Shown: positions 46,732 through 55,620, numbered from the stretch's first letter. The stretch: 64,000 nucleotides of DNA from Mycolicibacterium mageritense (GCF_010727475.1 NZ_AP022567.1:7942722-8006721); one strand, 5' to 3'. Made by a program: numbers and translations. The notes: generated by a model from the sequence alone, not told the origin.

Positions 46732-47959
46732 TCTCCACCGACGACCCGCAATTTCGGGGGCGTTGACCGCTTATTGACCACTTTTGGCGCGAACTTGTCC
46801 AGCGCGGCGGTGTTGTCCGGGGCTTCCGTAGCCCTGTCGATGTAGAACTTCCTCGTGATGTCCGGGCTGCCATGACCAAGCTGCGCGGCTGCTGCTTCTG
46901 CCCCATGCTCACGTTCGATGGCGGTCGCGGCGGTCTTCCTGAACACCTTCGGGGTGACCCAACCGAACTCTTCTCCCCGGATTTCCTCCACGTCCTGTTG
47001 GTGTTGTTCACCCAACGCGGCGTCCCCGCCGATGATGGGAACACCAACATGAACGGATAGCCCCGTTCGCGCTGCCGTATGAGCGCCTGCCTGCCGAACT
47101 CGGGAAGCTTCAGCGTGCGGTACCCGTGAACGGACTTCGGCATGGGCTGCCGCTTGCCCTTCTTGTCCACCGTTCCAGCAATGGTGATGGTCGCGGGCTT
47201 GCTCATGTCGTCCAGACCGTGAACGTCGCTCCACCACAGCGCCAGGATTTCGCCCGTGCGCTCCCCCGTCGCCATCAGAACGTCCACCAGTTCAGCCATG
47301 TCGCTGTCACGCGGGCGTCCACCTCGGGGCTGCGGCGCGTCCTGCCAGTCACGGATGCGCTGCCGAAGCTCCTCCACATCCTCGGGCGTGAGGGTTCTCT
47401 TGCTCCCCTGCTTGCGCGGCGGGCTCTCGGTCTCCCTGACAGGGTTGTACTCCAGCAGGCTCCACCGAACCCCCAGCCCGCACACCTGCATGAGGACGGT
47501 ACGGACTTGCCGCTTGCGGGTTTTCAGTCCAGCTAGGTAGGTGTCACACCGCTGCGTGTTCAACTCACGAAGGCGGACAGCCCCCAGTCCAGGTATCAGA
47601 ATCTTGCGTGCGATGCCTATGTAATCGTCCACGGTGTCATCAGCCAGGCTTCCTTCACGAGAGCCCACCTTGGAGCGGCGCTTTCCCTCCAGGTTCTCCA
47701 GCCAGCGCTCCACCAACGCACTCAGCGGCGATTCACGGGTCAACTCCCCCGTACTGCCGTGGACTCCCTGTAGGCGCTCAGCCAGTTTCCGTTTGAGCTT
47801 CGCCTTCGCCTGCGCGGGGTGTCCCCGTCGCCGTCAAGGGCGGGTAACACCATCGCCGCCGCGATACCGCGCCTTGGTCTGCCACTTCCCACTCGGAGTC
47901 TGCCACGGGTCAGCGATTTCCCCGTACGTGCCGATTTCCAGCGGCGGTCGTCCTGCCAT
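46728..47959 (-). pseudogene. int: Tyrosine recombinase (integrase), frame-disrupted
   Basis: Three frames make one integrase of about 410 residues. It starts ATG 47959 (MAGRPPLEIGTYGEIADPWQ, AP2-like arm-binding domain) and reads to an in-frame TGA at 47836-47834; the next part continues in the same frame from about 47815 (QAKAKLKRKLAERLQGV); near 46979-46986 a base is missing in the A run of AGGAAATCC and the frame moves to end at 46728. Catalytic residues: Arg in MATGERTGEILAL, Lys in DKKGKRQPMP, Arg in VFRKTAATA, His in QLGHGSPD, Tyr in KFYIDRA. It reads toward tRNA-Lys, as usual for elements integrating there. Whether it is really broken or a sequence artefact is open. Confidence 0.82.
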
Positions 47960-48045
47960 CAGTCCTTCTCCCCCTTCTTCCACGTCCAGGGCGGGTTTGC
48001 CGCGCGTCGGAAGCCTTCGCTCCCAATCGTCCATCAGTTCAGCCG

Positions 48046-48384
48046 TTAGGGCTGTTCGCCACGTAGCCACATATCCATGTCGCGGGCGGTTTCGGGCGAC
48101 GTGCCCGACAGCATGACCTCGGCGTCGGGGTCACCATCATCGGGTAGCGGCATGAGCAACGTCATGGGTGATACACCCAAAGCCGCTGCGAGAGCGGTCA
48201 GTTGGTCAACGTTGACCTGTCGCCTGCCTCGCTCGATGTCCGTGATTCCCGACGACGACATGGGGAGCCCCTGCTCTTTCAACCCTGCCGCTAGTTCCCG
48301 AATCGTCGTGTTGGTAGCGGCACGCAACCGTGCCACGTTCCGCCCGACAACCTCCGAGGTCAGCTTTTCTGCCACACAGAGCAT
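48046..48384 (-). CDS. XRE-family transcriptional repressor of the element
   Basis: A 112-residue helix-turn-helix protein (NVARLRAATNTTIRELAAGL, SSSGITDIERGRRQVNVDQLTALAAALGVSP, residues about 12-65) with an acidic tail. It lies between the integrase and the divergent rightward genes, the usual place of an element's repressor. ATG 48384 (MLCVAEKLTSEVV) chosen from the domain start; the ORF extends further upstream. The TGCTCTG palindrome upstream is a likely operator. Confidence 0.85.
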   Translation of the reverse strand: MLCVAEKLTSEVVGRNVARLRAATNTTIRELAAGLKEQGLPMSSSGITDIERGRRQVNVDQLTALAAALGVSPMTLLMPLPDDGDPDAEVMLSGTSPETARDMDMWLRGEQP

Positions 48385-48450
48385 GATACGCACAAACAGC
48401 GACAGCCTCACCGCTATACACAGAACTACTCAAATCTCAAATCCGTGCTA

Positions 48451-48469
48451 TGCTCTGTTTTACAGAGCA
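48451..48469. promoter_or_regulatory. Palindromic operator between the repressor and rightward genes
   Basis: TGCTCTGTTTTACAGAGCA has perfect 7-bp inverted arms (TGCTCTG/CAGAGCA) and lies in the AT-rich divergent region between the repressor and the gene at 48496. A related half, CAGAGCATG, occurs near the repressor start at 48376-48384. Confidence 0.6.
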
Positions 48470-48495
48470 CTTATCAACTATTCACGGAGCAACAA

Positions 48496-48744
48496 GTGAC
48501 CGCACCAACCAAAACTGGAGGCAAGCTCCCCAGCATGGACGCCGCGCTCGAAGCGGTGAAGACCTCCCCCGCCATTTCCCTGGCTGAGCTGGCGGTTCTC
48601 ACCGGGGTGTCCTTGGCGACGGCACAGCGGCACGCCGCCGCTGGAGACCTGCCCTCCCCGCTGCGGGTTGTCCGCATGGGTCAGCGATGGATTGTGCCGA
48701 GCGTCCACGTTCGTGAGCTTCTGGGACTTGAGGTCGCGGCGTGA
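48496..48744 (+). CDS. Small helix-turn-helix protein (excisionase/Cro-like)
   Basis: An 82-residue protein with a MerR/excisionase-like helix-turn-helix (ISLAELAVLTGVSLATAQRHAAAGDLP then RWIVPSVHVRELLG). It is the first rightward gene, divergent from the repressor, so Cro, Alp-type or excisionase roles are all possible. GTG 48496 has GGAG 8 bp upstream. Downstream genes overlap in GTGA chains. Confidence 0.7.
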   Translation: MTAPTKTGGKLPSMDAALEAVKTSPAISLAELAVLTGVSLATAQRHAAAGDLPSPLRVVRMGQRWIVPSVHVRELLGLEVAA

Positions 48745-48875
48745 CCACCGACACCGGTCCTATCGACGCCGCCGTTGACCGAATCTTCTCCTCATCGCTA
48801 GAACCTGTTTCCGTGCACCAGGTACCAGTGCCGATCCGTACCTGGACTCTCTTGTCTTGTGGGTGTCCGTCGTGA
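48741..48875 (+). CDS. Short hypothetical protein (44 aa), GTGA-coupled
   Basis: This frame starts at GTG 48741, overlapping the previous stop (GTGA), and ends in a TGA overlapping the next GTG. It encodes 44 residues ending LSCGCPS. It is too short for family assignment; the double 4-nt overlap is the reason to call it. Confidence 0.5.
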   Translation: MTTDTGPIDAAVDRIFSSSLEPVSVHQVPVPIRTWTLLSCGCPS

Positions 48876-49093
48876 CCGAAGTGCGGGAAGTTCTTGCGCC
48901 GCTGGCACATCCACTATCAGCGTTGCGAGAGGTTGAGTACATCTACCGCGAGACCATCAGCGCGTGGCTACGCGGCGATGAGCCTACGTCCACCGTCACC
49001 GATGACCCCGTGACCGCCCGTGCGCTGAGCGATGACGACCTTCTCCACAAGCTGCGGGAAGCCATCGACCCGCCCTCTCTGATGGTGTTCTGA
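48872..49093 (+). CDS. Hypothetical protein (73 aa) of the element
   Basis: GTG 48872 overlaps the previous stop by 4 nt. The protein is acidic and mostly helical (VTEVREVLAPLAHPLSALRE at the start, ALSDDDLLHKLREAIDPPS at the end). No family recognised. Its TGA overlaps the next ATG by one base. Confidence 0.6.
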   Translation: MTEVREVLAPLAHPLSALREVEYIYRETISAWLRGDEPTSTVTDDPVTARALSDDDLLHKLREAIDPPSLMVF

Positions 49094-49350
49094 TGTCCTA
49101 TCACGTTCTGCAACTCGGCACCGGAGACGCGGCGTCCTACATATCGACCCGTGCCGATAACCCGATAGCCGCTTCCCTCATCGAACAGGGCGCGACGGTT
49201 ATCCACACGACCGATAGCGGCGACGACGCAGACCATGTGGCACTGGCTCATGGGAGCACCGAACCACCGCTCACGACCACCGAAAAGCTCATTCTGGCGG
49301 CGGTGTACGTCGCCGCTGCGACCAGCGATAGAGGAGATAACCCTTGCTGA
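49093..49350 (+). CDS. Hypothetical protein (85 aa) of the element
   Basis: ATG 49093 overlaps the previous stop (TGATG). The sequence (SYHVLQLGTGDAASYISTRA at the start) has beta-alpha character and no recognised family. It is followed in a coupled way by a TTG-started gene. Confidence 0.6.
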   Translation: MSYHVLQLGTGDAASYISTRADNPIAASLIEQGATVIHTTDSGDDADHVALAHGSTEPPLTTTEKLILAAVYVAAATSDRGDNPC

Positions 49351-49493
49351 AACGACTGGCGGAGCGGGTCATCGCCGCGATGACCCGGAGAGCTGGACTC
49401 AACACCCCGAGCCCCACGCCGCTGTCGAGCGCGCCTATCGAGTTCGACCTTGACCCTGACCCGTTTCGTAGCAAGCCCTACCGCCCCGAGTAA
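49344..49493 (+). CDS. Short basic protein (49 aa), TTG start
   Basis: A strong ribosome site GAGGAG (49331-49336) precedes TTG 49344, and the frame overlaps the previous stop. The product is basic at the N-terminus (LKRLAERVIAAMTRRAG) and Pro-rich later. It ends at TAA 49491-49493, inside the arm of a terminator. Function unknown. Confidence 0.5.
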   Translation: MLKRLAERVIAAMTRRAGLNTPSPTPLSSAPIEFDLDPDPFRSKPYRPE

Positions 49494-49528
49494 ACCCCGC
49501 GCCTTGGGTGAGCGGCGCGGGGTTATTT
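49493..49528 (+). terminator. Rho-independent terminator of the first rightward operon
   Basis: AACCCCGCGCC (49493-49503) pairs with GGCGCGGGGTT (49514-49524), followed by ATTTGT. Confidence 0.85.
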
Positions 49529-49550
49529 GTCCCTCTGACCCTGCACCCTG

Positions 49551-49567
49551 TTAATGTCGCATTAGCA
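49551..49567. promoter_or_regulatory. TAATG-CATTA palindrome, left copy
   Basis: TTAATGTCGCATTAGCA is a near copy of the palindrome at 56931-56951. It sits after a terminator and 150 bp before the next gene, where it can be an operator. Confidence 0.45.
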
Positions 49568-49623
49568 CCAATTCGACCGTCCCGCAAGGCAACACACCGT
49601 ATTTGCGACTAACGTCACACCGT

Positions 49624-49651
49624 CATTCATAGATTAATGTGTCTATGAATG
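49624..49651. promoter_or_regulatory. Inverted repeat in the leader of the 49717 gene
   Basis: CATTCATAGA (49624-49633) and TCTATGAATG (49642-49651) are perfect inverted copies separated by TTAATGTG, in an AT-rich stretch. Operator or attenuator hairpin. Confidence 0.6.
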
Positions 49652-49716
49652 GTAATGTAGTTGTTGTAAGGAAAAGGGGTTGCCGCCCCACACAACACAA
49701 TTCAGGAGATACGAGA

Positions 49717-49995
49717 ATGTCCGCTTCATCCGACGCCTTCAGCGATTACATGGACGACTACGGGTACGCCGAAGGCGATAGCGCCGTGGAGTCCTTCATC
49801 GACACCGCCTCTGAAGACATCCTCGCCGCGCACGGTAGGGAGATTGCCGACGCCGTGACCGACCATCTACGAGAAATCGCTGACGACATCTACGAAGCTA
49901 TTGAGTGGTACGAACACCCTGAAGTGCACGCTGACGTGTACTTCTTGCCTGGCGTGTCGAAGCTCATCGAGAGCATGAGCGACTACGCCGCGTAG
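49717..49995 (+). CDS. Acidic hypothetical protein (92 aa)
   Basis: ATG 49717 with CAGGAG upstream. The protein is strongly acidic (SDAFSDYMDDYGYAEGDSAVES), helical and without recognised family; such acidic small proteins in mobile elements can be DNA mimics, but there is no direct sign of that here. Its leader shares ACAACACAATTCAG with the leader of the gene at 50328. Confidence 0.65.
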   Translation: MSASSDAFSDYMDDYGYAEGDSAVESFIDTASEDILAAHGREIADAVTDHLREIADDIYEAIEWYEHPEVHADVYFLPGVSKLIESMSDYAA

Positions 49996-50050
49996 ACCAT
50001 CGGAACGGGGACTGGTGGCAGTCCCCGTTCCCCTCACCCTGGAGACCATC

Positions 50051-50257
50051 ATGAGCACCAAGGACACCCTGACATCGGCGGAAGCTGCTGAGATGCTTGG
50101 TGTTTCACCGAGCACCCTAGCGACGTACCGATACCGAGGAACCTCACCGAAGTACACCCGCATCGGGCACCGAACTGTCGTCTACTCACGCCGCGACGTG
50201 GAGCGCTACATCAAGGCGCGTGACGCTGCGAAGGCTTGGCGGGACAAGACCCGCTAG
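50051..50257 (+). CDS. xis: Excisionase-like helix-turn-helix protein
   Basis: A 68-residue DNA-binding protein of the HTH_17/excisionase type: TLTSAEAAEMLGVSPSTLATYRYRG and HRTVVYSRRDVERYIKAR, with GTSPKYTRIG wing. Start ATG 50051 after CTGGAGACC. It most likely is the element's excisionase, although the gene at 48496 competes for that role. Confidence 0.75.
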   Translation: MSTKDTLTSAEAAEMLGVSPSTLATYRYRGTSPKYTRIGHRTVVYSRRDVERYIKARDAAKAWRDKTR

Positions 50258-50327
50258 GAAAGACGAAACGCCCCGGTTGCCGCCGAGGCGCTTCAGTACA
50301 ACACAATTCAGATACGGAGATACTACC

Positions 50328-50561
50328 ATGCACTACCTCACCCCTCTCACCGCCGCTGCGGACATCCGTTCGATGCGGACGAGAATCACCGAAATCGAGC
50401 GCTGGCGAGACACCGCTGACGACCTGTTCACTGGCATGTCGTTCCAAGCTGCGGTGGAAATCGCGGAGGTGGAAATCGTGGCTCTGGAAACCGAAATCCT
50501 TTCCTTGTGTGAGCGTTTCGGGATCAGCGAAGAGCCGTACACCGAGGTGGTGGCAGCGTGA
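50328..50561 (+). CDS. Hypothetical coiled-coil protein (77 aa)
   Basis: ATG 50328 after GGAGATAC; mostly helical with heptad-like pattern (ADIRSMRTRITEIERWRDTA and VEIAEVEIVALETEILSL). No family recognised. GTGA overlap with the next gene. Confidence 0.6.
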   Translation: MHYLTPLTAAADIRSMRTRITEIERWRDTADDLFTGMSFQAAVEIAEVEIVALETEILSLCERFGISEEPYTEVVAA

Positions 50562-50719
50562 GCGGGCACGAGAATCCCTGCCCCGAAACCGAGGCGCTGC
50601 TGGCGAAGCTGGACGCGGCGGGTGTCGAGTGTGAGGTAGTGAGCCTGGCGGAGGTGGTGGAGTCCGACATGCCGTTGTTCTTCTACCCGAAGGACTTCAC
50701 AGGAGGCGGCGCTGCGTAG
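50558..50719 (+). CDS. Short hypothetical protein (53 aa)
   Basis: GTG 50558 overlaps the previous stop by 4 nt. The product has ALLAKLDAAGVECEVVSLAEV, a beta-alpha-beta-like look, and ends DFTGGGAA. No family recognised. Confidence 0.5.
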   Translation: MSGHENPCPETEALLAKLDAAGVECEVVSLAEVVESDMPLFFYPKDFTGGGAA

Positions 50720-50740
50720 ACCCTCACCAAGGAGACCAAG

Positions 50741-50775
50741 AACCGCCCCCGGAGATGTCCGGGGGCGGTTTTCGT
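50741..50775 (+). terminator. Rho-independent terminator
   Basis: AACCGCCCCCGGA pairs with TCCGGGGGCGGTT around GATG and is followed by TTCG. It ends the 49717-50719 operon. Confidence 0.9.
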
Positions 50776-50883
50776 GTAGGTGACCAAAGCGCGGGAAGTG
50801 GTGTCCCCTGCACAAATTAGTGTCCGAACCCCTCTGTGTTTGCTGTTAACGTCAGAACAACACCACAACGACGGGGAGACACC

Positions 50884-51117
50884 ATGAAACACAAAATCGC
50901 GCTGGTAGCTGGGGCGATGGCACTCGCGGCGGGGGCATCACTGGGCGCGGCAACCACAGCGGCGGCAGACCCAGCGGGATGGGTCGGACCCTTCAGCAGC
51001 GATTGGACATGCGGGCAGCGTGCCTCCCAGATGATGGGCTCGGCAGCGCCCGCGCAATGCACGTACCGTAAGAATGATTCTCGCGGCGCGGGGTACTACT
51101 TCGTCTATCAGCCATAG
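50884..51117 (+). CDS. Small exported protein (77 aa)
   Basis: A clear signal peptide (KIALVAGAMALAAGASLGAATTAAA then DPAGW) and a short mature domain with two cysteines (WTCGQRA, AQCTYRK) and several Tyr. Starts at ATG 50884 after GGGGAGA. It resembles small secreted proteins of actinophages and mycobacteria; the function is unknown. It may alter the host surface. Confidence 0.75.
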   Translation: MKHKIALVAGAMALAAGASLGAATTAAADPAGWVGPFSSDWTCGQRASQMMGSAAPAQCTYRKNDSRGAGYYFVYQP

Positions 51118-51129
51118 CGGTGACACGTC

Positions 51130-51166
51130 CCCACTGCCCACCCTGACATTCGGGGTGGGCAGTGGT
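51130..51166 (+). terminator. Rho-independent terminator
   Basis: CCACTGCCCACCC pairs with GGGTGGGCAGTGG around TGACATTCG, just after the small exported protein gene. Confidence 0.88.
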
Positions 51167-51279
51167 GTTTCCGCTGGGTACCTACTGTTCGGGAGCCTGC
51201 AAGGCGGCGGTGTAGTGGGGACACCCCGACGTTCGCTGAAATCACGTGACTGTACAGCGCTGCGCCGTACAGTCCGACC

Positions 51280-52029
51280 ATGAACACACCTTCCGCGTCC
51301 ACACCACCACAAGCCCGTTTCGGGATCGCCGTCGCGGCGGCGGCGCGGAGAGTACACCCTCACATCAGCGCGGCGTCGCACGGTGACATCGTTGCGGCGC
51401 TAACCGCTACCGCACGGGACCGGGCTGGTGTCAGTTTCACCGTGGGCGCGGGATCGTGGCTGCGAAAGCTCTACACCGGAATGAACAAGTCATGGCTCTC
51501 TGTCACGGCGGAGGACGAGTCGGGCTGGCTGACCATCGACCGTGAATCCGATGAGTACACACCTACCGCCGACACCTCGTGGAGAATGGCGATTCACCGT
51601 GACTTACGCCGCCTGATTTCCTGGGCGAACTGGCTACCGACGAGGAAGTGGGTATCGAAGGGCGGCACGCACGGGTTTTCGCACGTGGCGTGCGGCTGCC
51701 GAAGCGCCGTTGCGCTGGATGAAGAGTATGCACGTGGCGACGTTGCGGAAGTGGTTCTGGAGAAGCTGGGACGGGACTCCGCTGTGATCGACGCCGTGAA
51801 CACCGAAACGGACACGGTGCTGGCGGAGGTTTTCGCCGCGTCACCCGCCAACGGTGCGGGTCCGGTGCGGTACATCATCGCGGGGTCGAGCGGAAAGCCT
51901 GTCGCGGCGAAGCTCACCGACATCGCGTTGCCGTACGCCGCCGCAACGGTGTCCTCACGCTCGGGAAGGGACACCGCGCGAATCAACGTGTATCTCCGCC
52001 GTGGATTTTGGCTACGGCGTAACCTTTAA
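51280..52029 (+). CDS. Hypothetical protein (249 aa) of the element
   Basis: A 249-residue soluble protein, intact, with a CxC-like pair in SHVACGCRSAVALDEEYARG near residue 137 and a helical N-terminus. No family recognised. ATG 51280 follows the gap after a terminator, so it is transcribed on its own, convergent with the minus-strand transfer block. It could be a defence or regulatory cargo protein; nothing visible decides. Confidence 0.55.
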   Translation: MNTPSASTPPQARFGIAVAAAARRVHPHISAASHGDIVAALTATARDRAGVSFTVGAGSWLRKLYTGMNKSWLSVTAEDESGWLTIDRESDEYTPTADTSWRMAIHRDLRRLISWANWLPTRKWVSKGGTHGFSHVACGCRSAVALDEEYARGDVAEVVLEKLGRDSAVIDAVNTETDTVLAEVFAASPANGAGPVRYIIAGSSGKPVAAKLTDIALPYAAATVSSRSGRDTARINVYLRRGFWLRRNL

Positions 52030-52049
52030 ACCTGTTGTGCCACAGCCGA

Positions 52050-52388
52050 TTACGAGAACATCCCGCCGCTCAGACCACTTGCCACCCTCACGAGAGCCCA
52101 CACGCCAGCCAAGAGGATCGTCAGGACGAGGAAACCAGCGGCGGGCGGCACAATCGCCCGTATCGGATTCCCGCCGTTTCGCCCGCCGCCCGCTTCAAAC
52201 CTGCCCGTGCCCTTCTGTTTCACCCAGGCTGCGAGCATCAAGAGAACGATGAAAATTCCCACCGATACCGTGAGCGAGCCCATGACGATCCTGTCAACGA
52301 GGGCGGTCAATGAGCCGTTTGAGGTGCCATCGGATCGGTTGCCGAGACCAGCGGCGATGAGGGTCACCGATGCGGGTGTTGTGATCAC
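52050..52388 (-). CDS. Two-helix membrane protein (112 aa)
   Basis: GTG 52388 overlaps the upstream gene's stop by 4 nt. Membrane helices are about residues 33-55 (MGSLTVSVGIFIVLLMLAAW) and 80-103 (AGFLVLTILLAGVWALVRV), with a Gly-rich basic loop. It ends the minus-strand block that includes the FtsK-like translocase, so a role in the transfer pore is likely but inferred. Confidence 0.65.
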   Translation of the reverse strand: MITTPASVTLIAAGLGNRSDGTSNGSLTALVDRIVMGSLTVSVGIFIVLLMLAAWVKQKGTGRFEAGGGRNGGNPIRAIVPPAAGFLVLTILLAGVWALVRVASGLSGGMFS

Positions 52389-53204
52389 AATTCGCCTCCC
52401 ATGATGGACGCCTCCAAGCGGCGGTCTTCTTCCTTCGCAAACCGCTCTTTGAGTGCCTCTTTCAACGCGGGACTTCGGGGTTTCCACGTTTCGAGTTCCG
52501 TGATCGGTAGTGACGCAATCTCCACCAGGCGCTCCGAAATGTACTCATCACGGGTCAGCCGTTTCTTGGTTCCAGTGGCGCGCGGCGCGGTATCAGGTAA
52601 CCGGAAACCAGCGGGAAGGTTCATCCCGCCGCGCAGGGCGTTCACCACGTCATCCGATGCGGGCAACTGCGCGGCGGGGAAACCTGCTGCCAGTGCCCCC
52701 GCTGCGGCAACCGCGAGGGTCGTCGCGCGGTATCGAGGGTCGGGCTTCCCGTCGTACAGGGGCGGTGTCCACCTCGTCCAGTTGTCAGCCACCCACTGCG
52801 CCAAGGCGTCGGTGCCCTTCTTACCGAACGCGGCGCTTCCGAGAGCTGATTTCTGCACACTCAACAAGCTCACCTCACCAACGGGCACACCTGCAACGTC
52901 GAGTTGCCGCACAATCTCCCACCACACCGAAACCCGCCGCTGCGCTGAAGGGTCAGCGGTCATGGTGCCCAAGTACGGGCGAACCATCACCACAAGGTCG
53001 GGTACACCGAAACGGGACTTCGTGATCGCCGAAACCACCTGCGCGGCGAGGTCAACGTGACGCCGCATTTCCTGTGCGGGGGCATGGTGTGAGGTCACGT
53101 CCGCCGCGTGAAGGTAGCCACATCGAGGTGGGGTCACCGTCCACCAGGCGTGCAATCGAGGTGTAGAAGACGGTCGTGTCCACAGCCACCACCGAGCGCG
53201 TCAC
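52385..53204 (-). pseudogene. Hypothetical protein, RNase H/RuvC-like fold suspected; one frame break
   Basis: The gene reads from GTG 53204 (VTRSVVAVDTTVFYTSIARL) to about 53115 and then, one base out of frame, from HAADVTSHHAPAQEM to the stop at 52385, giving about 272 residues. The break is at GGCTACC (53113-53120). An early Asp in VAVDTTVFY, the strand FGVPDLVVMVRP near 85 and VSLLSVQKSALGSAAFGKKG near 130 resemble the RuvC/RNase H layout, but I cannot name the acidic set with certainty. It overlaps the FtsK-like gene by 4 nt (GTGA). Confidence 0.55.
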
Positions 53205-54642
53205 AGGTCACCCCCGGCCCTGATCTGCTCACCTTGGATGCTTGACACCTTGTCGCTGTTAGGCGCTGCGGGGTCAGCGGTCACAGGTACCTCAGGGGTT
53301 GACGGGTCGTTGTCGTGATCCCACATACGTGGTCGAGGCTTCACCGTCGAGGTACCGCCCGCTCCCACGAAGGTTTCGTCCATCGGGTCGAACTTCTCAG
53401 CGCCCGGAAGCAGGTTCCCGTTGCGGTCGGTCATCACCACCAACTCGGTGTCCACGATTGCGGGCGTACCGCTCTTCTCCCACCCCGGCGTGGCGTTGAT
53501 ACCCAGGCGCGGGTAGAACCACGGCAGTGCCTCGGCGCGGGACTTCGCATCAGCCCACACCGCCCGCTGCTCATCGGTCAGCGCGGCGGTCAACGGTGTC
53601 GAGCCAGGCGAATAGTTGTAAGGAGTCTGCACCTCGATGACCCCCTCGGTTTCACGTTCGATGTACATGGCGGCACCAGGGCGTACAAGACGTGCGCCGA
53701 TGCGCCGCGCGGTGTCTCGCAGCCGTTCGGGCACGAAGTCACCTTGGATCGTCCGCTCACCGGGGACACCAAGCAGCACTGCCAGACCGAATTGGTTTTG
53801 AAGGGCTACCGGGATCGTGTCCGCGTACACGTCTTGCGCCGCCAGGAGAAGGACGATGCGCGCCTCACGCCCCACCTTGATGATCTTCGCTAGGTCGTCC
53901 ATGAAGGTGATCAACGCGTCCTTCTTGTCCAGATCGTTGATTTCGGACTTCATGAGCCCGAACTCGTCCAGCACCAATAGGATCGGGCTGTATCGGTCGT
54001 ACGGCCGGGTCTGTTTTCTTGTTGATCGCAGCTTCTGATCGCCGCCGTTCCAACTCGTCGCATACTTCGCGCACCATGCGCAGATGCTGCCGCCGACGTG
54101 CTGACCATCCGCACATTTGGCTGTCCAGCGAGGGAGGCGTAGTCCGAACCTTCCCGTCACCGCAATAGATTTCCGCGCCCAGACCGACACGGAACCAGTC
54201 AATGACGCCGCGAACCCAGACCGATTTACCGACACCAGGCTGACCCGCCGCGATGCAGTGTCGTGTGCTCTTGACGGTCGGCATGATTTCGTTCCCTCGC
54301 GCATCGACACCAACACACCAGGTTGCCGATGGGTACCTTTTCTTCGCCTCGTCCAACGACTTGGGCGGTTCGGCGGGCAGGAACGCTATGCCTGCGGGGA
54401 AATGGCTCGGGCGTCGCGGAACTGAAGGATCAGTTCACCGTTGTCGCCATCGACGGCAACCAAGTTGCGGGCGTTGTGGACACCGCCCGCGTTGAACGCT
54501 GACCTGAGACGGTCAAGAACCGCCCCGCCGATGTCCCCTGCACGACGGTGGTCGTCGTGAGCGAAAGTCAACTCCAGTCCCTCGGGCGTGATGTCGATAC
54601 CCACTAGCACGGGGACGTGCACCACGGTGCGGGGCGGCTACA
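53201..54642 (-). pseudogene. FtsK/SpoIIIE-type DNA translocase (TraB-like), frame-disrupted
   Basis: Joined across frames, this is an ATPase of about 480 residues: N-terminal part VVHVPVLVGIDITPEGLELT, Walker A GQPGVGKSVWV near 54225, YCGDGKGSDYASLAGQP after restoring a base, Walker B PILLVLDEFGLM near 53950, and KIIKVGREARIVLLLAAQD, the FtsK-type arginine/sensor region. I see breaks near 54390, 54150, 54092 and 54015, each one base. Such a single hexameric translocase moves double-stranded DNA between cells in actinomycete elements (Streptomyces TraB) and is the hallmark of AICEs. An in-frame TAG at about 54641-54643 separates it from the upstream frame. Confidence 0.78.
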
Positions 54643-55271
54643 CGGTGCCGTAAGCACCGCGCTCCTCCAGGTCAACGTCCTTGCCCTTCGTCCCTGTTGA
54701 CTCCGGTCGCGCTGAGCATCTTGGCGAACACCTTGTCGTCGCGGATGTCCGCCAGGATCGGGTACCTATCCTCCATCTCCGCCAGCACTTCGTTCACCTC
54801 AGTCGCCCATGCGGCGAAACCGTCACGTGCACCGAGCTTGCTGCGGAGGGCGCTCGATGATGTCGTCTGGCGCGATTCCACCACCAGGTTGCAGCGCCAA
54901 AACGGGTCCAGCATCCGTGCGCTTCACACCCTCCACGCTGATGTTGATGCTGGACGGCATCGGCACTCGCCAGTGCCACACGATGATGGGGTTCGTTACC
55001 GTGCGCGCCACCGCTGTACTGCGTCACCGGGGTGGTGAGAAGCCTTTTCTTCCACCTCAGCGGACTTGCGGATACCACTGACGACACTCTGCGCGTCGCG
55101 CTTGACCTTCTCCTGCTCTTTCTCGATGAGCGCGGGGATGCCGTCAACGATTTTTCGCGCCTGATCAAACTGTGAATCGGCGCGGCGGCGCTGATAGTCC
55201 TGCTCCTTCAACCCGCGCATGTAGTTGTCGCGCGCGGACGGCACGTAGCCGTTGTTGCTGAAGAGACCCAT
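54643..55271 (-). pseudogene. Hypothetical protein upstream of the translocase, frame-disrupted
   Basis: Starts ATG 55271 (MGLFSNNGYVPSARDNYMRG), overlapping the preceding TGA by one base. Long helical segment (about residues 20-75, DQARKIVDGIPALIEKEQEK), then across several frames VTNPIIVWHWRVPMPSS, LDPFWRCNLVVESRQTTSSS, EVNEVLAEMEDRYPILADIR and an end KGKDVDLEERGAYGTV before a TAG that is in frame with the translocase. I count at least four indels. It may be the N-terminal part of the translocase, or a separate coupled protein. Confidence 0.5.
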
Positions 55272-55618
55272 CAGAGCCACGCTCCTTCCAATGACTCGGT
55301 TCGCTGTTGCCCGCGCGCAACAGCGGCGCGCGCCTTGGCGGTCTCCTGCTGCCGAAGGCTTTCGATTGCCTGCGCCCCGCTGCGCTGAACGCTGTAGAGC
55401 GCCTCGTCTCGCTCACGTTGCGCTGCCCATACGGGGTCACCGCCTCCTCTGCCGCCTCCGCGCGCGCCGCGTCCCCAGAAGTAGAGGAATGCGCCGAAAC
55501 CCCCGAAGAAGACCCCGGAAATGAGCGTCATGGCGTCGCCGCCCATCAAACCGCCAAGGAGGAACATCGCACCGATGCCCATTAGGAGGATGCCGAACCA
55601 CCGCGCTGCGCCCCGCAT
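55271..55618 (-). CDS. Two-helix membrane protein with charged coil (115 aa)
   Basis: Two N-terminal membrane helices (FGILLMGIGAMFLLGGLM and TLISGVFFGGFGAFLYFWG), a Gly/Arg-rich turn, then a polar helix (AQRERDEALYSVQRSGAQAI). ATG 55618 follows the preceding stop by 2 nt. Part of the tightly packed minus-strand membrane-protein block. Confidence 0.65.
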   Translation of the reverse strand: MRGAARWFGILLMGIGAMFLLGGLMGGDAMTLISGVFFGGFGAFLYFWGRGARGGGRGGGDPVWAAQRERDEALYSVQRSGAQAIESLRQQETAKARAAVARGQQRTESLEGAWL

Positions 55619-55620
55619 GG

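Noticed and set aside
47834..47836. In-frame TGA of the integrase as selenocysteine or programmed recoding
   Set aside because: The local sequence is explained by one extra and one missing base (RPDGDGDTPAQAK if repaired), and many other genes of the element have similar indels.
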